From contig JAWWNJ010000265.1 of assembly GCA_037176885.1 (NCBI GenBank), forward strand, positions 62,001 to 126,000: a DNA stretch of 64,000 bases, written 5' to 3'. Within the stretch, counting starts at the first letter, position 1. Each line of letters starts with the position of its first letter. A program made the position numbers and the translations under genes. Below are positions 33,920 through 45,510 of this stretch, piece by piece. The notes beneath the pieces are model-generated. The model made no database searches. It saw only the letters and a program-made list of their open reading frames with translations, and was not told where the DNA came from. Origin of the DNA: Favolaschia claudopus (lineage: Eukaryota; Basidiomycota; Agaricomycetes; Agaricales; Mycenaceae).

Positions 33920-34345
33920 AATTCCTGCTCGCCGGGCGACGATACGTCGTGAAATCGACGTTTGACTCGTCTTCGAAAATGTGAAGTTGGAGCTCAATCT
34001 GATATGAAATTGAACTTTAGAACTCACCAGGAGCAGGGGTCTCTCGCCGAACGTCGATACGTTGCGTCTTGGATGTCTGAGATTGGTTACAAGCTGCGTG
34101 GACTTCAAAATGAGTTGCATTAGAAAATTCTAACTCACCTTCAATATAGCCCGCTCGCGGGAAGACAATCCATATATCAATCGCCGGTCGGCGGAGGTCG
34201 ATACGTTGTGTATTTGATGAGTGAATCCCCCGAGGACCTTGGTTGAGAGAAGAATCAGTCTAGGTCTTACTTAACAAGAGATTGAAGACGAAAACTTACT
34301 TGCCAGACGTTAGATGGTCGCCCGTCGGACGGTCATCTCCATCTC
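33920..34345 (-). repeat. Tandem array of exon-like units, about 115-145 bp period
   Basis: Reading the minus strand, similar blocks occur at about 34340, 34200, 34055 and 33940. Each carries a (C/G)ACGTATCG-like core translating as TQRIDLRRP, TQRIDVRRE or SRRIVARRA, and is followed by a GTGAGT, GTAAGT or GTGCGC donor-like site. Intervening stretches are AT-richer with CAG or AAG acceptor-like ends. The whole looks like an exon-intron unit duplicated several times. No complete gene could be built. Confidence 0.5.
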
Positions 34346-34454
34346 TGGTTGAGTAGAACTTTCGAGTTTGAAGTCGAGCTGAAGGGAATTTCTTGTTCCA
34401 CACTTCATTAATGCGCTAGACACTCGAAGCCAAAATTCGTTCATTTGAACCGTG

Positions 34455-34580
34455 GGAAATAGCATCAGGTTCGAAAAGGTTCGAACCTGTGCGAACCTGT
34501 AGCGAACCGAACCCCGGGTGCGGTTCTGGGTTCGAATTTTTTGGCAAAAAACCGAACCTAACCGAACCCCGGCAACACTA
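34455..34580. repeat. CGAACC-rich low-complexity cluster
   Basis: GGTTCGAACC, GCGAACC and CCGAACC motifs recur in both orientations over about 125 bp. The structure is a simple imperfect repeat. Confidence 0.7.
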
Positions 34581-34652
34581 GAGGTGCTATCTTGTTACTC
34601 TAAATTAATCGAAACGATAGAACCGGATTTTCCCGCTAAGAATCTAACAACG

Positions 34653-35042
34653 ATGCAGCTAGACGGATTCAGAATAGAGAATGCGGCGGAGATCAACGAT
34701 GGAATGAATCTCGTCCGGAATATCCAGTTCTGGAAGGAAGATAAATCCGAGGTGCTGCAGCATACGACTCTTAGACAAATGTCTTACTTAGGTGGAGAGG
34801 AGGTGCAGACATTCAACAAAAGATTCAGAAATGTGTCGACTTCGGGATTGTTGCCCTCCGAAATCACAGACAGCGATCTCGGAGTGAAAGGCGGGATATT
34901 GTTTCCAGAGTCGCGCTGTCGAGGTGTGTGGCATGAAAGAAGTTTTGAAGTGATGCCGGACGAGACAAGAGGAGAGTATCCAGTAGCGCTAAGTATGATT
35001 CAAGGCCCAGACTTCTCTTCATTTCATTCGGGACACGAATGA
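34653..35042 (+). CDS. Unidentified ORF, about 129 codons
   Basis: The ATG at 34653 opens a frame to 35042 with balanced composition (LDGFRIENAAEINDGMNLV near the start, LGVKGGILFPESR later). The frame is also open upstream through the CGAACC repeat, but that part is unlikely to be coding. There is no recognised domain or splice partner. It may be a gene fragment. Confidence 0.25.
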   Translation: MQLDGFRIENAAEINDGMNLVRNIQFWKEDKSEVLQHTTLRQMSYLGGEEVQTFNKRFRNVSTSGLLPSEITDSDLGVKGGILFPESRCRGVWHERSFEVMPDETRGEYPVALSMIQGPDFSSFHSGHE

Positions 35043-36449
35043 TTTGGCAGGGTACACTGGCAAAGTACTAAGGGCACAAAGCAGAACAGTGGATCTGAGC
35101 GGCTGAGCTAGGGTATTAGAAGCATGCGAATGGGCAATACCCCATTCCAGTAACTCGGGAATGTTCAGCCATTGGACTGAAGATGCGGACAATTAGCAGA
35201 TGGTGGTGAAAGCTGAGGAGACTTTGTCGGCCGACTAACTCCGAATGTCAGAAAAAAAGCAATCATCAACTCAACGTCCAGGGTAAGGTAAGAAAGACAG
35301 ACTCATACGAGGACCGATGATATTGAAATCGAACGTCGTATTTTAAGATGAGGGCATAAGTATTTTGACGGTACAATGTACATCATTAACCGCCAATGTG
35401 AGCGGAATAAAATATCCGAGTCGTTGCACAAAGCAGGAGTGCATATTAATGACTGATGCAGAGCGAAGACGCAATGAGTCAATCCGAGAGATGAAAGAGA
35501 AAGAGGGCGCAGGTAAAGCACGGGGACGGGGACGTGCAGAAAGAAGGAAGATGTTTCGTGTATGGCGAGGTTGAGTCACCACTGGTAGCATGAAAAGTGC
35601 GAATGGCGAGAGCCACGAGAAGCAAGGAGAGTATCCACGAGCTATACCGCGTGCGTTCGAAGTGCGGATGAAACCCTTACGCCAGACAATCTCGTCACAA
35701 TCATCACCTCCCGAATTCACTCTCGACCCCCGCTCACCACCATCACCGCAGATCAAGCCATATCGGCACCACGGAGGACGTGTGCATACACCTTCTCAAC
35801 GCTACGATGTGGTGCGATAAGCCGAGGAACGGCGGGACTAAGCGGGACAGCGAAGGATGCATCTCGGTGGTGGCGGTGCTGCTTACGCGGCTATTGAAGA
35901 CGTGGAGGACGTTTGCGAATGGAGAGAAGGAGAAGAGGTGTAGCGATGAGCTGGCTGTAGGTGCTGGATCGTACCGCACAGGGAGGCAGCATCATCTGGC
36001 GCGCGGATGCCGGGCGTCGATTGAAATCGGTATTCGTCACCACTGAGGCCAGACGGACACACTTGCGAGGGTGCCCTTCGTACCGATTGACGGTCTTGTG
36101 GGGCGTCGACGGTGAGCGTGAAGCCCGTTGGGAAGTGGATCCACCGCAGATCGCAAGGTGGGCAGCCACCGACGGTGCGTAACGGCTGGGTAGTTCCGTA
36201 GCTAAACAGACAAGCGTTGACAGATGGACGCGCGGTGGATAAAAGAGGGGAATCAGAAGAGGTGAATTACTAAAGAAGTCTGGGTAGGAGATCGAATATA
36301 CAAGGACGGGGCTGTCGTGGAGGCGGTCAAGGGGTCGAGGGCAGACAAGGGCGAGCAGGGCGAGCAGGATATGTGTGGGGTATAATGATACAAGAGGGTA
36401 CCAAGAGGGATGGGTACCTAGAGAGAAAAATTAAGTATGATAAGGTGGG
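35043..36449. other. No supported gene
   Basis: Short frames on both strands only, the longest about 137 codons on the minus strand without family signals. Confidence 0.25.
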
Positions 36450-37509
36450 TCAATGAATCGACGAAGAGACGTACCTCCGTCGAGGAACTACGCCACGGAG
36501 AGCATATGCCTGCGGTGTGAAACTGCCACGAAGACGCATGGGCCGCGAAGACGCGGCAAAGGATCGCCGAATGTCGAGTGCAGCGGCGATGCACGCCAGC
36601 ATAAACAGCAGCGCTACCGTCTTAAAAGAGCGCGGGACACGCCCAGCAGCAACTAAACGACACCCAGCGTCGTCTGGCAGCCGGGAATCAACCGCCGCGT
36701 TCACCAGCCCAGTCCAGATTCTCGACACGAATCCACCTTCGACTCCTCCAGGAACCACCTTCCCCGAAAGTAGAGCCCGATCGAAGGCAGGGAGCAGCAG
36801 TGTATCGCCCTCGCCGACGATGTCGTGGGTAGCGATAGAATGGGGAAGTGCTCAATGACACAAGAGACCGCAGAGGGTCTGCGGGGCGGTGGCGGTGCTG
36901 CAGGATCTGGCTGCTATCGCGTACGATGAGAGGAGGAGGGGGAGACAGCAGCTAGATAAAAGCGGTGGATGTGGTGGTGGGCGCGCGCAGACAAGATCCA
37001 CAGACTGACCCGTTGAGATCACTCGAATGTCCGATTTCAGAATCTGTTCCCATCCCAAGCCCGGGCCGATCCGTTCGTGGCGAGCGATACGAATGCAGGG
37101 TACGAGAGGTAGATACAAACGGGACTGGAACGAGCGTCGGAGGACATAGCCTCTTCGAAGACGGGCGAAGCCGTGTATTTGCTGAGGGACAGACGAAGAC
37201 CACCCGTGTTCGGGCGAAGTGACGAAGGGCTATGAAAGACGCGGAGAGGAAAGGGCTCTGGTAAGATACGGATGTAGAAGATCTTGAAGCTGCGGGGAGG
37301 AAGAAGAAGGCTAGCACAAGATAGGTAAAAAGAGCGGGGATACTAAGTCGACGACGTACCTGTCCCTCGATTTCCGTATTGTAGCCCTCAATAGACTCTA
37401 AGTAAACGCTGAGGACGACCCCTACAGTTCTGTTTAAGGGAAGTAAAAAGTGAAGGTGAAGCGCAGACATACGCGTACGGTCGTTGGTCGACTTGGTCTT
37501 CTGTTTCAA
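36450..37509 (-). CDS. Candidate minus-strand gene, unidentified
   Basis: An upstream block (VGVVLSVYLESIEGYNTEIE) ends at a GTACGT donor, and a CCCGCAG acceptor follows 70 nt later (intron 37290-37359). Downstream, a frame at 36450-36840 reads HDIVGEGDTLLLPAFDRALL, then GGVEGGFVSRIWTG and a hydrophobic helix VALLFMLACIAAAL. The blocks have coding-like composition but are not all in one frame, so the gene is either incomplete or broken. The helix suggests a membrane segment. I do not recognise a family. Confidence 0.3.
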
Positions 37510-37569
37510 CGCGACTAGTACTTTTTGGCTTTAGGCGGGGTTCGGGGGCCAAAGTCCATGTTAACTGCA

Positions 37570-39738
37570 CTTTTCAGCTGGCACGATATGAGATAGATCC
37601 GGCAAAGAGAATGGCAAAGTACTGCTCGGTCGGATCTGCGCCTACAAAATACAAGGATTTCTTTGTGCTCGAAGGTGAAGGGCAATAGAGTGCGGTCTTG
37701 AAGCTGAATTTGGCATCGTTCGCCGCGCTAGCAGTCGGGAGCAAGGACATAACAAGAAAGCCAGAGGCAAGGTGGTGGTGAGCGAGCAACTGCGAGCAAA
37801 GAGGATGAATGTCACGGTCACAGCGTGATCTTGACAGTCTCGACAGCACGTGGTGTGACAAGTGTGTCTCTTCCCACCATCTATGATTAACGCTCGGGGT
37901 TTATCCAATGATTCAACAGGTATTGTATTTCCTGGCATTCATACGCTCTCCTGGCAGTTTTCTAGCATCTTGCCATCAACATCAGGTGCGCTCACTGCCG
38001 GTAACAGCTGTGTTTCGAATTTCCTTCAAGTTACAAAAAAAGGCAATATTCACCGCGCTCCCTCGTACTCTGACCCACTCGTACTCCAGTATAAACGTTT
38101 TGTGCCCGATCTATACACCACGACTGAAAACCTTTCGCGCCAAAGCACACAAAATCACAACGTACCTCTCGAATCTCGATAAACTTTCTGACACTCATTC
38201 TTAGCTTCTTCCGCCGGTTCTCCTTCCTCCAAAGCGACTTATTTCCAGATTAACGCGCCCTAATGGCGACTCGACCTGCTGCGCTCCCCACGCGGTTTAA
38301 TGACAAGATATTCCTCCTCGCCAGCATATACAAAGTCTCCGATTTCGATCCCATCTCCGCCTCCGCTTGCTGAAACCACCTCGACCGTTCGACGATAGCG
38401 GCAGCAGCGATGCTTTATGATAATACTATCTAAAAGGCGAACCCGCATCGCGCTGTAATGGACTTCGCTGCGATCTACACAACGAAGAGTGCGCCAAAGG
38501 TTATTCTGGTGCTATAGACTCTCAGTTTCTCTTGCTTCTCCTGCGGTTTGTTTCGATTCTAGAACTAGAGCCAGCAGCTCAACTTCCTGCCTTTCTCCTC
38601 ATGCCGTTCTCAACTTCTCTTTTCAAAACTCCCGATTTCGCGCGCGAGTACACCGAAAGTAGGTATATTCGCCTCTTCTTATATCATAAAGAATTAATTT
38701 CTCTTTTATCTCCTGCAATCAAGTCCAGCGAAGCTGGCTTGTCTTTGCCCGACAAACAACTCAAATTCCCTTTCGGCTTCGTTTCGGACACCAGGACTAC
38801 CTTCACTCCAGAGAATGATCCGAGTTTTGCTGTTCTTATCTCTTCTTCCCAAATTCAGGTTCTCTTCGCCGCCACCGGCACAGATTAACTTGCTGACTTG
38901 GCGTAAATGCTCTCTCCATCGACCTCGATGCTAGCATAACTCTTACCCAGACTTAATTCGAATATATCTTTAGATGTTTGGATATCACATCAATAACTCT
39001 TCAATCAAGCTGTTGATACAATCTTCACGCGACCCCCGCTTTCGTCGTCCTCAGGGGCGAGAATTCGTGCAACTTCTTGTGAGTAAGTTCTATTTCCAGT
39101 TGTTGAACCCAAGCTGATGCTCATACCCGGCGGTGATTCGATTTGATTTGGATGGAATTGTTTCCGCTATCGCGTGCGCTAGGCCAGCGGGACACGGTTC
39201 TCGATGACAAGAGCCATTGCTGGTACAAAGCGGATGCAGCGTGCAAGCAAGAGTGGTACTGCCCACAAGCAACCCGGAAATCAAGGGCGCGCATCTCATC
39301 CAGGGGAATCAAGCATTTCAACAGTGCGTTGCAGCGATTGGCAGATCGTTTGGATGGCTACTACTAGGAAGGTATTGAAAGATTCGTTAGCTACCTTTTG
39401 CTCTGCACCCGATCATGACTTGGGGAATCGGCCACGACTAAAAAGTTCGAAGGAGCATGGCCCAGTCTCACAGCTACAAACTCCCCAGCAACCTTCTAGC
39501 TCTGCTTTCCCGCTCTGCTTTCTGGTCCTTTGTTCCTTTGTTCTCATTCAACATACCTTGCTTTCGCATCTCTCGCTCCAACACACTGTTGAAGGGTTTT
39601 ATTTCGTGTCTGCAACCCAATTCCAGTCCATTTCTCGGGTTATCGCACCGAAAAATGAAGATGCCACTCTGAATCGATGCGGTGAGCTGCCATGCAGGAA
39701 GCTTTGTTATGGTGTCTGGCGCGTCTTCTCGAAGCCAG
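37570..39738. other. No supported gene
   Basis: Only short frames, including one of 118 codons at 38532-38888 (+) and one of 74 at 39143-39367 (+). None has a domain or splice chain. Confidence 0.25.
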
Positions 39739-40066
39739 CTCATCAACCTCGCTCGAGAGCCTGCCGTCTCAACGCCCTGCTCGCTCGAGCCGCTCGAGCA
39801 GTGGCTCGATCCCATTTGGAATCGAATATTGTATTTACTACGTCTATAATACATGACTCTCGCTCGAGCGAACTCCAGCTCAAGCCGACTGTCCGCTCGA
39901 GCCAAACTCTCAAGCTACTCACAGACTCGAGCCACCAACCGCTCGAGCCCAATGCCCGTTCAAGCCGATCACTCGCTCAAGCCAAATTTTCAAAATCTTC
40001 GCTCGAGCCACTCCCCGCTCGAGACACCTTCTCAAGTCCGTTCAAGTCGACCTTCTTCCCGCTCGG
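39739..40066. repeat. GCTCGAGC minisatellite-like array
   Basis: The self-complementary octamer GCTCGAGC or a one-base variant (GCTCAAGC, GTTCAAGC) recurs more than a dozen times at irregular 12-30 bp spacing. The long plus-strand frame crossing it is an artefact of the repeat. Confidence 0.8.
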
Positions 40067-40232
40067 GTCCGTCATCTGCTCACCTCAAGTTCATCATCTC
40101 CCAAGAGCGCTACGATGATGTCAATCAATTTTAGGCAGTTTTTTGAGGGAAGAAAAACGATCGCGAGAAACGATTCAAACGAATGGCAGAGACATTGAAG
40201 AGACTTTGCAATGAATTAGTGGTTTGAACCTA

Positions 40233-41453
40233 TCAACGTGTGGAGAACAAGTACTCTAAGATACGGCGACCCGGAATCCACAAATCTAAACGACAACTGT
40301 CTAAACACATACTTGAGTTCGACTGTAAAGCACGGTCCATAATGCATTCCCAGTTTGGAGCATGCTTGTGCAGGAAGCGACCAACCAAAGAGATACGCAA
40401 TTGAGAGCCAGCTCTCAACTGCACGTTTGAAAAGGCATCCACGAACCACCTATGAACTTCTGGAGACTCAACCATTTTGAACCCAACGGCAAGAAATTGA
40501 AGATGGAGATGAGGGATACCCGAAAATGGAGCAAGCGTGAATAGTAGTGGCTTTTCAGAAGGAAGAATTGTGTATACTTTGTCGATATAAGCAAGTGAAA
40601 TATAATAGATGGTGATTCACATACCTTCTTCAAAAATAATACACAATTTAGCAGTGATGAGGGGCGCAATGGAGTAGAGGGCTCGTATTGTGGTTGAGGT
40701 CATGACACTCCCATTGTAAAGGAGGTGCACAGTCAGAGTATGAATCTTCAGGCTACCACGACGTGAAACCCAGTTTGACACAAACACGTCGAGGTAGTTG
40801 CAGAGGTTCAGCTCCAGATTCACCAGCTGATTAGCCAGCATTGGAAGGTCTGACTGAACAGACAGTCCAGAAGTGAATGGCGCATCAAAATTGCAATGAA
40901 AGAAATGCAAAGAGCTGGGTAAAATGTGTCCAATGGCAATGAGTGAAGATGGATCTGCAAGGCACCAGCCGGAGAGCTGGAGAGCATTGAGATTGAAGCC
41001 TGCGAACGCATAACGGAGCTTGTCAGGGATGTGGATGGGTGATCCAGCCAGCGGAGCACAGGGAAATAGCCCGAGGGTGCGCAGATTGAGGAGCAATGGC
41101 ATGATACGTGCTACGGCATCCTCCATCTCCTTCCACCGCTGAGTCAGTGGGGATGTATGCCCCCGTATACCAACGTTGAGAATGCGTACGTAGCTCCCGA
41201 GATGTGGAGAACCATGGAGTAAGTTGTCGAAAGCAAGGAATGTGTTGACGGTTGACTCCAGATGAAGCATCTCAACGAGACCATCAGGCCGTCCGCCGTC
41301 GATACCTGCACCTAGGGTTACGATGCGAAAGAGGCGTGCCTGGGCATTCGGATTCCAGTGACGACACAGTAGAGAGCAATTTGCATAATCTTGACTTTCT
41401 TCAAGACAGTCAAGAGTCTGCTCTATGAGTTCGGGGGGGAAATTGGAGCTCAT
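40233..41453 (-). CDS. F-box protein 1 (intact, 390 aa)
   Basis: The ATG at 41453 opens exon 1 (41453-40625), followed by a 48-nt GT-AG intron and exon 2 (40576-40233); phases agree. Residues about 5-45 form the F-box: FPPELIEQTLDCLEE, then SLLCRHWNPNAQARLF with the conserved C-x-x-W. F-box proteins bind Skp1 and present substrates to an SCF ubiquitin ligase. The rest is Leu-rich with degenerate LRR-like strands (LRTLGLF, LNALQLSGW, LVNLELNLCNYL), the usual substrate-binding part in this expanded mushroom family. A perfect 31-bp tandem duplication lies 100 bp upstream of the ATG. The substrate is unknown. Confidence 0.9.
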
Positions 41454-41551
41454 GGGTGTACAGAGCGAAGAGCTAGGAAAACGGACCGATATCCGGAAGG
41501 AGAATTAGTTGACACCGCATCGAGGTGCAGGGCAGGGTAGAATGACGTCCC

Positions 41552-41613
41552 AAGCCGTGAGAAGAGAAGCTGCAGATCCTATAAGCCGTGAGAAGAGAAG
41601 CTGCAGATCCTAT
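41552..41613. repeat. Perfect 31-bp tandem duplication
   Basis: Copies at 41552-41582 and 41583-41613 are identical (AAGCCGTGAGAAGAGAAGCT...). They lie in the putative promoter of the minus-strand F-box gene and, having no differences, are recent. Confidence 0.95.
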
Positions 41614-41619
41614 GTTCGG

Positions 41620-44600
41620 TAAGGTTCATTTGATGGCACTAAATAAAAAAATCCAAGGCTCCGTCAGGGTCGTTCATTCTCTCTATCTCTCCTTCTCTCA
41701 CCTGCTCTCACCTTCTCTCGTCTTTTGTTTTCTCACCTCTCGTCTGCTCCTCTCCAACAGTCTTTCAGGGCGAGCTAAATTTCTCACGCCCTCTATCCTC
41801 CCTGCGACGAGTTTGACGACGTCGCCTGCGCGCTCGACTAGCGCCAGCATTCTGACTGGCAGGAAATATGCCCCGGATGTGCCTTTTGGAATGCTACTGC
41901 GCTTTGTCTCTATCTCTTCTGGCTTGGGGATTTCGAAATGGGTCAAGTTAGAAGCATGAAATTTGAGAGCTAGCGGCCAGCAACCACTGGCTGCAGAGTG
42001 CTTAAATCTCTGAGGACTCATCGGCTTTCTGCCCTTGGTTGGAGCTGTGGAAGGTATGCGTAAGCTGTGGGTGTTGCAATCTCAAACTCACAGAGCAAAA
42101 TAGCCCGAAAAAACCGGACTCGGAGGATCTTTGCGCTGCTTGACGATCACGACGTATTTGCTACGGAGAGAGTCTGTAGGTACACTATCCTATTTGCTGC
42201 CTCCATTAAAAAATGCCCATCCTGATATCAGAACAGCGTGGACTTTTGGCGTGCCTGACAGCAGTGCATTATCTTTTTCGTATTTCGACTGACTTGGTCC
42301 CCTCCATCTCGATCGGAGACGAAATCTGGGCTTGCTTCCACCACGGGACGATGGCGCGGTCTGGACGCCCTTCCTTCTCTCCAGCCCCGGTGATGCGGAC
42401 GTCGACTTCCGACTCGACATAATTTACTTCATCAATGAACATATGCTTCTTATCTGTTTTCCGTATCTGTGTCACGCCGCGTTTGGCATTCCTGAGTCAG
42501 CAAAATTCAGGTGGCGGCGAGGGTGGCAATGGACACGGTGGAAGGCGACACACGCCGAGAATTGCGGGGAAACACTCTTCTCCAATGTAATGGGGAATAG
42601 AATTGCATTTTATTTCTTTGTCGAGATCTTCGGCGAACGCCGCTGCGGTGGTGCTGACCTTCAGACCCGCTGGTGCATTATACACTGGTATAGTATAGTA
42701 ATTTATTCGATACAAATACTCGTGCGGCATGGAACTGTGTTTTGGTCTAGAGAGCCGGTACATGCCAAGATAAAACAGTGAGTCATCAGGGTTTGTTCTA
42801 GGGTAGAATTAATGAGGCATTGAAAGCGAACCTATCAAGGGCGAAGTTAGTTACATAGAGCCGAAGTGGAAGTTTGATGGAAGGGTTGAAGTGGAAAGAA
42901 ATGAGACATAGAAAGAAGAGGAGTGTGAGGGTGGTAGGCTTTATGTAAAAACGACGTTGAATCCACGACTCGATCGCTCGACGTCCACGAGGGGACAGCA
43001 AGTCGACGCTTCTCCGACGGTTATTGCTTGGTTATTGCCCAAATCGATATGGTGAATCAGATTCGGGGGCACACTTCAAGAAGATTATTGTTGTATGTCA
43101 GGTCGTTCATGAATCATGAGGGGAATATTAAGCCATGCATTTCAATATGCATGGCTAGCCTGAGGCCCGAGGGTTTGAATGGGTTAAACACGCACCTTTT
43201 GATGGCTCCGAAAAGCCATCTTCCCGCGCGTTAGACGTGCCTGAGATAGCAACGGGAGGCGGGGAAATGGTATTCATTCACTGGCATGTAAAAACCAAAC
43301 TCGGACCTTGTGCGCGAAAGGACAAGGCCGTTCTCGTACGTAATTTCCTCGAAGGTAACCTTGTGGCGTTGGGCTCCTGTTTCCTGCAGGACGTCTCAGC
43401 CCGAAGCTTCTAAGTATCTAGAGTTACCTCCGCTCACCGTACTTTGAAGTTAACGTCGCCCCTAAGGGTGGTCTGAAATTTTTTCTGTCTCGAGAAGATT
43501 CCAATGTTGAAATTCGTACCTCATTTCATGATCTAGGACAGCTCTCCACGCACAGATTTCTCTACCCGATCAACTGGAAGGGAGTTCCAAAGCGTCGAAT
43601 CCCGAACGCATACATAGATCAGAAAAAGAAATTGCAAGCCAATGTGGGATGCATGAGGCCGAATCGAACGAATCTTTGGAGCACTCAAAGTAAATATTCA
43701 CTGAGCCGTTTGCGTCAAGAGTTAAGATATACGCGTTGGATGAAATTGCGCACCATAGAAAGCTAGTTTATCGCAAAATTCGGACAATCGAATGATTGGA
43801 ATGATTGGACGCTATGACTAAGTAAGGGATTAAATTATTGATTGCATGTTATTCGAGAACAGAGAAATTAAGTGCGACTCGAATAGAGATGGAGGTTGAT
43901 TTACCTCTCCTTCGTCGACTTTTGAACTTGACGGAGACATGGTGGTGGGCTGCTTGAATCCGCAATCACCAGTATCGGCGAATTTTTCGATAGCAAAGAT
44001 CGAGATACCACCAGAGTGATATATTGTAATACAGTCTAAATATTTAATGCATTGAGAACGACGAGGAGAATGCAGAAGAAGCCGGCGACAAAACTGTCGA
44101 ACCCGAGATAAACAAGACGGAGCACAGATTCAAGACGAGCAGTATGCAGGTTGTAGACTTGAGAGAGCAGTGACACAAGGCACAGTCCAAGCGTAGCGTT
44201 CAGAAAGAAATGACAGCGGTTTCAAGACTCCTCAGGCTTCAATCCTCGTGCGGCGGGTTTGATTCCACGGATATTCTGCGCAAAGTGCAAGGACGGAGCC
44301 CACAAGTAAGAGGCTAAACGAAGCATGCTGTCGACGATAGAGCGCTTTGGAGGTTCGAGGAATCGGTGATGGTGTTGGAAAGAAAAAAACGTCGGTAATT
44401 CGAATTGCCGGAATTGCCGTACGTGACAAATGACCGATGTGTGACCACCGCCTTCCACGACCTCCAGCCTTTCTCCACGACGTGGACGACGCCGACGCGA
44501 ATTTCAATATCTACACCAGGGCCGACGCCACGAAACCCCAAACATCTGGATATACCCCTACCTGTGGTATAAGACGCTGGCAGCATCAAATACCGACGAC

Positions 44601-45510
44601 GCAGCGACGCTCCACCCATGTGCCTTGAACGCCTACGACAGAATGCGAAGATGCGGACGCCGGGTTAGGTTGAAGGCAGGCTCTGTGCCAAGAGTGACAC
44701 AGAGAGTGACACAGGTATGTATTCACCACCAATAATGTCCCTCCTTCTCATTTATGCAGTCGGATGGGCGTACGATACCTCTTGATTCTTCCTTTTTTGC
44801 GTATGAGACCGGGCAGGTAAATTAGCACGCATTCTCTTACTTCATCTGAACTCAACGCTCCCTCTTCGTCTGCCCCAGAGTAATACGCGGTCCAAGGTGA
44901 ATTCTATTCCCTCGCTACTTGGTATCTTGCGCGACTCAACGCTCAAGATGGTCTCGTGTCATAAACGACGTACTGGGACGCGTATTAAAGGTCATTGTAT
45001 ACACTCTTCACTTACCTTTCCTCTATTTTTCTGTCGAGAAACTGATAGCGTATTCATTCACCAGCAGCTTCCACGACTTCTCCACCTCGCATCCACCATC
45101 GTCGTACACCGGACGGTGTGGTGGTGGGCTGAGGCCCACACCACACCGCGTTGGTCGTGTTTGGCAGTAGCTTCCGTGTAGTAGTCATCCAGCTTGTCCG
45201 TAGCCACCGCGCTATCCATTGCTTTGGCCGTAGCGGCTCTCGGCTTCCTCTAGCGACTCGGGGCGGCCCACTCCATTTTGGTGACGAGGGTGCGATTCGA
45301 CCCACGCGGCATCTGTCAGCTTTTTCTGTCGTCGATCTTCTGCGATCTCGATTTTCCTGGCTCGGCGAGGACCATCAGCGACCATCCACGAGCGCGATCG
45401 ACTGCGATCTGCGTTCTCGTGTATTTCCCTGCGGTTTTCTAGGTCTCTGTTTACGCGCGGACCCCGGTTTCTCAGCGACAGCCAGCATTCTCAGCTCTAT
45501 TCTGGCTACC
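41620..45510. other. Gene-poor stretch, no supported feature
   Basis: Frames are short and mutually overlapping. Between about 43235 and 44220 the sequence is AT-rich and has no frame of 60 codons. Nothing resembles an RNA gene or a transposon end. Confidence 0.3.

Noticed and set aside
34470..34500. GGTTCGAACC resembling a tRNA B box
   Set aside because: It belongs to a repeated CGAACC cluster; no A box or cloverleaf can be formed around it.
39204..40118. 304-codon plus-strand frame
   Set aside because: Its second half is the GCTCGAGC array, which lacks stops by composition; the first half has no family signal.
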